Below are positions 1-9,200 of a DNA stretch of 17,500 bases, piece after piece. Numbering within the stretch: the stretch's first letter is position 1; every line of letters starts with the position of its first letter. The DNA is from Glandiceps talaboti (Eukaryota; Hemichordata; Enteropneusta; Spengelidae): positions 5,096,540 through 5,114,039 of the forward strand of contig NC_135569.1 of assembly GCF_964340395.1 (NCBI RefSeq), read 5' to 3'. The position numbers and the translations under genes were made by a program. The notes beneath the pieces are model-generated. The model searched no databases. It saw only the letters and a program-made list of their open reading frames with translations, and was not told the DNA's origin.

Positions 1-1133
1 TTCTGGGATAAACACATTATCTAAAGGCAAGTCTTTTTGATCGGTACGATCTAATCCCCAACTTGCTATTTGATCAATGAATCCCCAAGAATCTTGTTCG
101 ATGCCAACGACCTCATCAAAAGTACGAATCTATGTGTGTCAACACGGAAAACATGTAATTATACAATAAATGTATCACTGTGTCGGCCTAGTGATTACAT
201 CCATCCCTCCCTCCCTCCCTCCCTCCTTCCATTTGTTCATATCATTCATTCATTCATTCATTCATTCATTCATTCATTCATTCATTCATTCATTCATTCA
301 TTTGTTCGTTCATTTGTTTGTTCATTCATTCATTTATGCGTTCGTTAGTTCTTTCGTTCGTTCAGTTGATCATTTGTTTGTCCCTCCCTCCCTTCCGCCC
401 ACCCCCTTTCCTCCCTTCATCCATCCATCATCCATCCATCCATCATCATCCATCCATCCATCCACCCATCCATCCATCCATCCATCAAACACCTGATCAA
501 CAAAAGAACCGCCATGCATAGAGTACCTTGTCATTATTTATAGTTTGTGTGTTTCTCTGTGTCTACATCCTCTTGTACAAGACACACATCAAATAAATAA
601 GTCAAAAATATAACTTACAAATGCTAATCCTGTTTTCCCAATAGTCACAACAAACTTATTCATCCCTTTAAATTCCCATCCGAATACAGCATCAACGGTG
701 AAAGCTTTAACCTTCTGGATGGCACCTTGTAGATTTGCATCTTTCTATAAACGACAAAACCACACATTTCAATAACAAATTACTTTCTATAATTCGAATG
801 TTAACTATTGAATACACCAATATAATACACACGAACGAGGTGGCAACTGACATAATTTTACATATATGCGTGATGACCTTTAAATTTCTCACATCAACTG
901 AGTCAATTTGCATATATGCGCGGTGACCTGAGATTTCTCACATCATCAGAGAAAGCTTGCATTCACAGGTTTTCCCAAATTTAGAAAATTACGTGCATGC
1001 ATCAATTACTTACTTTAAGTGATACGATGTATTGGTTGTCGATGCCAATTCCTTCATTTGCATACTTCACTGGAGCGAGAGCATTCACGCTGCAGATGGC
1101 AAGCACGGGTAACAGAAACAGGAGCTTCATCAT
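1..1133 (-). CDS. Gene 1: secreted S8A (proteinase K/aqualysin-like) serine protease, N-terminal part, cut by the window edge
   Basis: Three coding exons are visible: 1133-1014 (40 codons), 744-619 (42 codons) and 129-1 (43 codons), joined in phase 0 at GTAAGT donors and AG acceptors. Residues 1-20 are a signal peptide ([12 protein letters not shown] core, likely cut near VNALA). Residues about 34-90 form the I9 inhibitor/propeptide, starting QYIVSLK and holding [13 protein letters not shown]. The third exon continues [10 protein letters not shown] and then [16 protein letters not shown], the start of the mature enzyme, which matches genes 2 and 3 closely. The window stops about one base before the expected exon end, so the catalytic Asp, His and Ser lie off the left edge and activity cannot be judged. 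If the candidate leader exon ending at 1661 is real, an upstream ATG (1668-1666) is in frame across the splice and would add four residues (MNKK). No stop or frameshift is seen. Confidence 0.85.
130..618. repeat. Gene 1 intron 2 with CCCT, CATT and CATC microsatellites
   Basis: The intron contains (CCCT)n at about 201-230, about 15 perfect CATT units at 243-302 decaying to 365, (TCCC)n near 379-395 and (CATC)n at about 415-486. Translations such as [10 protein letters not shown] from this stretch are artefacts of the repeat. Confidence 0.9.
861..959. repeat. Two-unit direct repeat of about 50 bp in gene 1 intron 1
   Basis: Two adjacent diverged copies (861-910 and 911-959) both start CATATATGCG and share TGACCT and ATTTCTCACATCA in the same order. 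They lie in the 269-bp intron 1 of gene 1 (745-1013). Confidence 0.75.
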
Positions 1134-1137
1134 CTTC

Positions 1138-1730
1138 CTATGTGCAAAGTATATTAAACAAAGTTTATCCTGTATTTTCTGAACACCATATCTAATTTGT
1201 ATATAAACAACAAGTGGCTAAAGCTGTTGTACACTGACATATTTTCGTAGATGGTCTGTTAGTTTTCAGACTCACTATCTCAATGGATGATATTCTTAAT
1301 TATCTGGTGAATATTTTATCAATATTCTTGTACCTCAGAGGAAATCTAATAAAACAAACATATAGTCATTTTAACTTCAACCTGACCGTCTTTGCAGAAA
1401 TGACATACATTGAACAATAAGACTAAACTTAGTAACTTTTCTGCCAAGAACTTTTAAAGTTTTTGATTTTGTTTTACTGAACTGGATACCATATGGAACT
1501 CTTTTCGTCATTTCCACATGAAAGTAAAAAGAATTACAGCTCATATCAATGCATTGTTGGAAAGGTACACCTTTAACGATTTAAATGTATGACAGTGTTT
1601 CTGCAAAGGGATTAGTTTACAATATTTGCTGAAATTTAACAATTGTCCGTTATTACTTACTTGTTCATTTAGCGGATACCCCAGTAAAATGAATTCAGAT
1701 AATGTTCCTTCTATCATTTGTACATATACC
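1138..1730 (-). promoter_or_regulatory. Candidate gene 1 leader exon, leader intron and promoter region
   Basis: An AG acceptor (1138-1139) sits four bases before the gene 1 ATG. Upstream, AACAA|GTAAGTAATA at 1661/1660-1651 is a strong donor, giving a 523-bp leader intron (1138-1660). A TATA-like stretch (minus strand GGTATATG, about 1722-1730) lies about 60 bp further upstream, so the start site may be near 1690-1700. Genes 2 and 3 show the same arrangement. This is inferred from splice-site consensus only. Confidence 0.45.
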
Positions 1731-2052
1731 GGGACAGACCAGGTTGTTGCATTCCCACGACCTTATCAACGCCAACAGAAAATGTAAATAGTTAAGATGA
1801 TGATTCATCTAAAGTACTGAATGTTATCTTTTTTTGGCGCTATTGTTGACTGAATGGCACAGGATAATTATCTGTATGTCGACAACTGAATAGCTGGCGA
1901 TATTTTAGAACACGAGTACATGGCATATTTGAGGCAATGATTTAACAGCAGATAATGTGTAGACAGGGAATGGAAATGCTGAAAGTCACAAGCTTATTGA
2001 AGGTCACAATAGCGATATTCTGCAGCCCGTTTAGTTATGAGAGAGAAGTGTA

Positions 2053-2421
2053 ATCACATTACCCCTTTTCTCAAAGTGTTATACTGGCTACCAGTACAAT
2101 AGCGTGCAGAATTTAAAATTCTCTGCTTAACATTCAAAGTGCTTCATGGTTCTGGTTACTTACATCAACCACTCAGCAATACTGCTTATTATGGTGACAG
2201 AACATTCTCAATTTGTGTCCCACACTTGTGGAATGCTCTGCCATCGTATCTGCAGAGTGTTGCCACATTCCAGGCATTTAAATCAGGTCTTAAGACCTAT
2301 TTCTTCAATAACACTTTCGCTTGAGTCTGTTTTTGTACTAGTTTTTCTGTGCTTTGTAAAGCGCATTGTGATAGCTTTAAGGAATGCGCTATATAAGAAA
2401 ATTAGATTAGATTAGATTAGA
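2053..2421 (+). mobile_element. 5'-truncated CR1/L2-clade LINE remnant with (ATTAG)n tail
   Basis: The plus-strand frame from about 2058 reads HITPFLKVLYWLPVQ, one stop, then RAEFKILCLTFKVLHGSGYLHQPL and later PHLWNALPSYLQ with AFKSGLKTYFF, ending at a stop at 2324. The words YWLPV, FKIL and PHLWNALP are typical of the C-terminal end of reverse transcriptase in CR1-superfamily LINEs. About 40 residues usually found between these blocks seem deleted. The 3' region has the common GCGCTATATAAG block (about 2386-2398) and ends in four ATTAG units (about 2401-2421). It is dead and 5' truncated. Family level is secure; the clade is not. Confidence 0.75.
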
Positions 2422-2761
2422 TATGTAATATAAAGAAGCTACATAGAACAAGGCAGTCCGTTAAAAATCCACATCTGTCCTCTTATGTGAGATAACATCA
2501 GCCCATGTCATCAGTATTTGGACGGAATGTCACTAATAACGAGTGTCTCCACCCAATGTTAATATGGTGCTATCTTATCTTGTGTTACTCGGCGATATCT
2601 AATATTTATAATTTTAATACATTTGGTACAGGACACACGACTTTGCAATACACCTATCCTAATTATTCATGAAGATCTCTCTTATCAAAGTCGAACCTAT
2701 ACATTGCAACAGTGTGAACACTAGAAATAAGAGAATTTTAAGATAATGGTTATAGTGTTGG

Positions 2762-2915
2762 TTTTTACAAAGCGTTCATACTGTATGCTCGAAGCGCTTT
2801 ACAATTATTATCCCTGGCATGGATCTATAGAGCCACAACGGCCCTCTAGACTTCATCAACTTCCTGGGGCGCATACAATCCATTGCAGCCTGTATATGGG
2901 GGAGGGAGGGAGACA
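2762..2915. repeat. Repeat-like segment with a GCGCTTTACAA block
   Basis: The segment GCGCTTTACAATTATTA, then a region with two short palindromic stretches and GCATACAATCCATTGCAG, resembles interspersed repeats of marine invertebrates. GCGCTTTACAA is also found, inverted, in the 3' end of the LINE 400 bp upstream. It leads directly into a purine-rich (GGGA) tract and the hexanucleotide array. The family is not identified. Confidence 0.4.
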
Positions 2916-2920
2916 TAGGC

Positions 2921-3027
2921 AGAGAGACAGACACAGACACAGACACAGACACAGACAGACACAGGCACAGACACAGAACAGACACAGACACAGACACAGA
3001 CACAGACACAGACACAGACACAGACAG
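2921..3027. repeat. (ACAGAC)n hexanucleotide microsatellite
   Basis: About 105 bp of ACAGAC units with a few interruptions. Open frames on both strands over it are repeat artefacts. Confidence 0.95.
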
Positions 3028-3505
3028 AAAGAAAAAAAGACAGACATGAACATAACTTGCAAGTCAACCGTCGTCGACTCAATCTTCCTTTGCTAAAATA
3101 AATTATTTCAAGAAGAAAACATCTATTTAAGAGCAGTTGAACAAGGGCTTCGCACTCATAAATCTGTTACGTTTTAAATAGTTTTAAATCCCTACATCAA
3201 TAACAGAAATGCTTACTGATGACTTACATAGATAGCAATACAAAAGAGATAAATGTAAATGCTTAAATGTAAATATATTCCACCATACTTTTATAAGCCA
3301 CCGACATATGAAAAAATTGTAAAACTTTTAACTTCTGAATAAGTTGAAGATATATTTCAGGGACTTGTAGCTTTCGCATATCACTCACTATCTGTAAGAG
3401 GCTGATGGGATTATAGAGCTGTAATTGTTTTCTTTTTGGAGTGTTCTTTTATTTTACAAATGTACAGTAACATTTGTAAATTATATATTGATCGCTCTGC
3501 CAAAA

Positions 3506-3883
3506 GTATGTATGTATGTATGTATGTATGTATGTATGTATGCATGCATGCATGCATGTATGTATGTATGTATGTATGTATGTATGTATGTATGTATGTA
3601 TGTATGTATGTGTGTGTATGTGTGTATGTATGTATGTATGTATGTATGTATGTATGTATGTATGTGTGTGTATGTATGTGTGTGTATGTATGTATGTATG
3701 TGTGTGTGTATGTATGTGTGTGTATGTATGTATGTATGTATGTATGTATGTATGTATGTATGTATGTATGTATGTATGTATGTATGTATGTATGTATGTG
3801 TGTGTGTATGTATGTATGTATGTATGTATGTATGTATGTGTATGTATGTATGTATGTATGTATGTATGTATATATGTATGTAT
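3506..3883. repeat. (GTAT)n tetranucleotide array, 378 bp
   Basis: An almost pure GTAT array with islands of GCAT (about 3541-3557) and GTGT variants spaced through it. It lies about 110 bp beyond the gene 2 polyadenylation signal. Long open frames on both strands (YVCM and HTYI periods) come from the repeat and are not genes. Confidence 0.97.
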
Positions 3884-3988
3884 TCGTGTAATGGCTCTTA
3901 ATCTGAGTATTTTGTCTCTGCTTGCATCGCACATAACATTCAAACCTGAAGGGAGTACAGATGACAAATGTTTCATTGGAAGTATTAT

Positions 3989-3994
3989 TTTATT
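3989..3994 (-). terminator. AATAAA polyadenylation signal of gene 2
   Basis: Minus-strand AATAAA lies 71 bp past the gene 2 stop codon (4065-4067), a normal 3' UTR length. No better signal is nearer. Confidence 0.65.
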
Positions 3995-4064
3995 GTAATG
4001 GTATGAAAGTCAAAATCAATATCGAAACTGTGTAATAGCAATGACGATGGCCATAACTTTACTT

Positions 4065-5609
4065 TCATGGTTCCTCTCCAATGTAAAGCAATAAATTTGG
4101 CGTGCCTTCTGCTTCCTTTGCATCTTGTATGCGATCGGGAGTAGCGTCTCCTTGCAGACGAGCACCAATTTCGTCAGGAGTGGCATCAGGCTTTAGATTC
4201 AACTGTACAGCACCAGCACCTAGTGATAAAGAGGCACATATATTTGTTTTGTTACAATACCAAAGAAACATTTTACAAAAAAATACCCTTAGGTTTATTT
4301 ATTCCTTAGACAATCCCTTGGGAGATTAGGAAATCTCGTAATCTTCAAATGTTTTGCGATATTTATTCACTGTTAGTTTTTTCAAACTTAATATCTTCCT
4401 TAACTTAAATAAAAGTTACTGGTTATCTGCCAATGGCTTCCGCATTCACAAGACTGTTTCACACTCACTCACTCACCCACTCACCCACTCACTCACTCAC
4501 TCACTCACTCACTCACCCACTCACGTTAAGTTATCATTTCACACAAGACAACAAACGTGTTTTCTTACAGAATGATTTTGTTCAAATTATGTTAAGAATG
4601 AAAAGGTCCAGAGACTGAACAAGTCTAATTATGTCCATATTTCAGCCAAAGTAGTGGCCGGCATATCGTTTGAAAAGGAAAGCCCTTGAAGTGAAAGGAT
4701 ATGGTCCGAGACTACCAAAGAAGAAAAGGGTTGTCTTAAGAGGAAAGGAAATACATAGATGTCTTAAGACCCAAGTAAGTAAAGGCTGCCCCAAGAGCCA
4801 GTGTTGTAAAGTCTATCCCAAGAACCATTGAGGAATATTGCCCTAAGAGCCAATGAAAGAAGAAAGGCTGCCTATTAAATAAAGAAAAGATTGAGCTAAA
4901 CGCCAAGGATTCCGAAGTACGAGCTGCTGTCAGTGTGAAGGCAGTACTAGTAAAGGTTTTCTTAAGAGTCAAGGGCGTAAAGGCTGCTCTGAGAGTCAAA
5001 GAAGTAATTGCTGCCCTAAGAGCCAAGGAAGTGAAGAATACACTAATGGTCAAGGAATTATTGGTCGCCATATGAGCCAAAGAAATAAAAGCTTCCCTAA
5101 GCATCAAGGAAGTAAAGCCTGCCCTAATTATCTGGGAAGTAAAGGCTGTCCTTAGAGCCAAGGAAGTAAACATTGTTCTGAGAGCCAAGGAAGTAAAAGC
5201 TGTCGTGATGGTCAAGGAAGTAAAGTTTGCCCTAAGATCTAGAGCCAAGGGTCATGTGAATTATGCAGTTATCATACATACCTGCTACATGTGGACATGC
5301 CATTGATGTTCCACTCAGGATTGCTGTAGCTGTTGGACTTGTGTAGTATGTACTCTTGATGAATGAACCTGGTGCGTAGATATCAATACATGGACCCCAA
5401 TTGGAAAAACTTGACCTTGAATCTGTTTGGGTAGTTGATCCGACAGAAAATGCCTGTAATCATAAACATCAATCCGTTAGTTGATGTTTAAATCCTTGTG
5501 TGTTTTGTTTGCAAACAAGGTCACTAAAGTCGAATCTGACCCTTTGACAACTATTTTCCAAAAATCGTCAGTCATCGTCGTCGTCGTCGTCATCGTCGTC
5601 GTCGTCATT

Positions 5610-5658
<49 letters not shown>

Positions 5659-6172
5659 CCATCATCATCACCACCTTCTTCTTCTTCTTCTTCTTCTTCT
5701 TCTTCTTCTTCTTCTTCTTCTTCTTCTTCTTCTTCTTCTTCTTCTTCTTCTTCTACGTCTTCTTCTTCTTCTTCTTGACGACACCACCACCTCCACCACC
5801 ACCACCACCACCACCACCACCACCACCACCACCACCAAATCTACGTTATTACGTTTATGATATGAAGATGATAATTTTCTCTATATATACCTTAGGGGCA
5901 CCTTGAGGTGATTGGAGACAAGCGTCATCATCCAAATTTCCACCAGACGTGACGTAGAAGAATCCAGCATCAACGAGGCGGCCGACGGCATCATCAATTA
6001 CTGGATTCCTGCTTCCACCAAGGGACATTGATATCACAGCGGGGAGTTCTCCATTTTCGACCACGTAGTCCATAGCTATAGGAGATAATAAAATGTCAGA
6101 CTGACTGTCTGTCTGTGTATGTCTGTGTGTCTGTGTGTCTGTCTGTCTGTCCGTCCGTCCGTCCGTCCGTCC

Positions 6173-6226
<54 letters not shown>

Positions 6227-9200
6227 GTCTAGCAGTCGTCTAAGTGTAGCTGCTGCCTCATGGGAGTCAGTAGACATGTACGTGTATTAAATGAACATTA
6301 AATATTCATGACTATTTGAATGTAATCAGCACTTTTGAAATATGAATATGTATTGCTCACCTAATAACTATGCATATCTGCTGACTCCCATGACGCAATA
6401 GGGATCAGTGCTGAGATAAATATTGAACATTGAATGTGACAAAAGTCAATTTTGTGTTTCTTAACAATTGCGCAAAATCACACTTCCTTGTCTGTGGCAA
6501 AATGTATGTGGTGAACCAAAAGTTGACAAAAATTCCTTTATTTCCTGGAGTGGTGTTCCCCCTTAAGGTAAAATGCACCTCTGGGAATCAGTCTCCCTGA
6601 CGATCAAGTAAATGGACGATTTTTCATTTCCCCCATAGAGTTAAAACAGTATTCGGCGGCAGTAATGATATCATTTTGACTTCTATGTCTGTGCACAAGA
6701 GGTACTTCCATCCTCGGGTTATGTTCGGCAACCTTCCGAGCGCAGATCCGAGATCTTCTTGCAAAACTTAGGGGCCCATTTTTTTTTTTAAATGTTTTTA
6801 ATTTAACATGGGTTTGATTTCCTTGACCAAAGTAACAGCAACAGATTAAGACTATTTCTGGTGGCAGGTACTAAACGAATATAACAAGATAAACTTACCA
6901 AAAATAAGATCATCGGTAACTCCATACCCTTGACAGTCCAACACACGCACATTCCATAATGCAACTTGTTTGGCCACACCATAGAGAGCGCCCCCTAGGA
7001 TTCCTGCACAATGGGTACCATGGCCGTCGCAATCACCATCAGGAGCCTTGAACAAAAGATGAGTATAAAAACATTATTTTGAATTAATTAATTAATTAAT
7101 TAATTAATTAATTAATTAATTAATTAATTAATTAATTAATTAATTAAAAATAAAAATAAAAATAAGTAAGTAAATTAAAAAGGCAATTTTAAACCTTCCA
7201 TGGCCACACTCGTTGCTATAATATATTCCATAATTATTTCTAATATCTCCATCTTATTTTCCATGGTTCCAGAGATGATGGTCAGAAAAGGATTTATACA
7301 CCAATTATTGTGTTTTTGAGTCTCTCAATTCTGTATATGTATCATCTGGGAATGTATACTGACCGGTTCCTCCACTACGTCGATAAACAGACCCGCACGG
7401 CCTTCAAAGTCCACATGATCGTAACGGATACCAGTATCAATGACGTATGCATTTACACCTGAAGCATCACCTGTGAAGATTAAAGGCCTAGTTCAGATAA
7501 CGATTAACATACAAGTGTGAAAAAATAGTTGTCTGGGAGTTGGTGCACAACAAAAAATGTTCTTATGTAATCGTTATGGCTTCGCAGATAACATCACATT
7601 AATGTAAGAACCTGGGATTGAATCACAGGCCTTTAAAAGAAAGATGTCTTATATGTCAATACCAGGTTATCTGTAGTTTTGAAGACCTCATCACTACTGC
7701 ATGCAGTAACTGCCATGTTGATTTTTTTTTGAATTTGTACTTGTCCCATGCTCACGTCTGTGGGTACACTGATTTTCATCCACAATGTACCATATGTGCA
7801 TGTTTTCAAATTTATCCCACATGATTGTTAACTTTCATACCTCTTGGTAAATATGCATTGTCCAATGGTAGGTCTGTCTGGTCGACTCTGTCCAAACCCC
7901 AACTATCAACGTCATAGTCCTTCTGGATCAACATGTTCTGCTGTACGTAGGCTACCTCTGGAAAACGTCTCACCTGTAACAAAATTGTAAAAATTCTTTT
8001 TTTTGAAGCAGTTTTTCCATGTGAGAGTTAATACGTCTATTTTCTTAATTTAACGCAATGTAGTGTAGTGTAGTGTAGTGTAGTGTAGTGTAGGGTTATT
8101 TAGTTTGTAATATCGTGTAGTGTAGTGTAGTGTACTGTACATGTTGTATTTTGTAAATGTTGTGTTGTGCACTTTTGTGGTGTGCAGTGATATGTTGTAT
8201 TATGTAGCGTAGTGTAGACTGATGTAGTGTAGTGTAGTGTAGTGTAGTGTTTTGTTTTGTAGTGTTATGCTACATTTTGTAGTGCAGAACTTTATAGTGT
8301 TTTGTAGTGTTATGTTGCATGTAACGAAAACCACAATGTGTAAGTACCTCGCTTTCAATCCCTGTTTAAATTTATTTCCAAGTGGTTAAAAACACGTACT
8401 GCTGCTACTACTAATTTAAAGATTTTCGGGTTAACTAAGAAATGAACTTTTTTGATTGATCTTGAAATTATTCAATTTTGTGAGTAACTCTGTGTATATT
8501 TCACTGTTTTTGTCTTTACTTTGTTATGTTATTCGTTTACTTTATGAGTTCTTCTATTACCTGCTCAGCTACTTCAGGTGTCATTACCATTGAAAAACCA
8601 TTAACCACTTTGTTGAACTGTCGAACCAATTTCACCTCCGGATATCTTGCAAGAATTTGTTGTACCACGTGATCACGTATAATGTTATCATGTCCATCCT
8701 ACAATTGAATTGTGAAATTAATTATTAACATTGGGTTAGTTCACAATCAGAAGATATGGCGCAGCACAACACAACACAACACAACACAACACAACACAAC
8801 ACAACACAACACAACACATCTCAGCACAACACAGCATAGTACAGCACATCACAGTAGAGTACAGTAGAGTACAGTACAGTACAGTACAGTACAGCACAGC
8901 ACAGCACAACATAACACAACACAACACAACACAACACAACACAGCACAGCACAGTAGAGTACAGAAGAGTACTGTACAGCCAGTAGAGTAGAGTAGAGTA
9001 GAGTAGAGTATACAGCAGTACAGTACCGCACAGCACATCTCAGCACAACACAGTACAATACAGTAGAGTACAGTACATTACAATACAGTACAGTACAGTA
9101 CAGTACAGTATAATACAGTACAGAATAGTATATTATAGAATAGTGTAGACCAGCACAGCACGGTAGAGTAGAGTAGAGTAGAGTAGAGTACTTCAGTACA

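Larger units (their letters stand above)
1134..4064. other. Spacer between gene 1 (5' side) and gene 2 (3' side)
   Basis: No gene is supported here. In order it contains the gene 1 leader/promoter region, about 300 bp without recognised features (1740-2040), a LINE 3' remnant, a second repeat-like segment with a hexanucleotide array, about 480 bp of plain AT-rich DNA (3030-3505), a GTAT array, and the gene 2 3' UTR. Confidence 0.7.

Noticed and set aside
2139-2324. 61-residue plus-strand protein as a gene
   Set aside because: It matches the C-terminal end of a LINE reverse transcriptase, with an in-frame stop just upstream and a deletion.
3411-3998. Long open frames on both strands over the GTAT array
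   Set aside because: They have a four-residue period (YVCM, HTYI) created by a tetranucleotide repeat without stops; no gene-like sequence.
4736-5248. 170-residue minus-strand frame as an extra or retained exon of gene 2
   Set aside because: Reading on from exon 7 in the true frame meets a stop within about 17 codons, in a different frame from this one. The frame begins with TTG and follows the 27-bp repeat period.
5481-5906. Open frame with Phe and Pro runs
   Set aside because: A translation of the TTC and CAC arrays inside gene 2 intron 6.
200-9190. Repeat arrays considered as a CRISPR array
   Set aside because: No repeat-spacer alternation, eukaryotic context, and the repeat units are 2-6 bp or a continuous 27-bp minisatellite.
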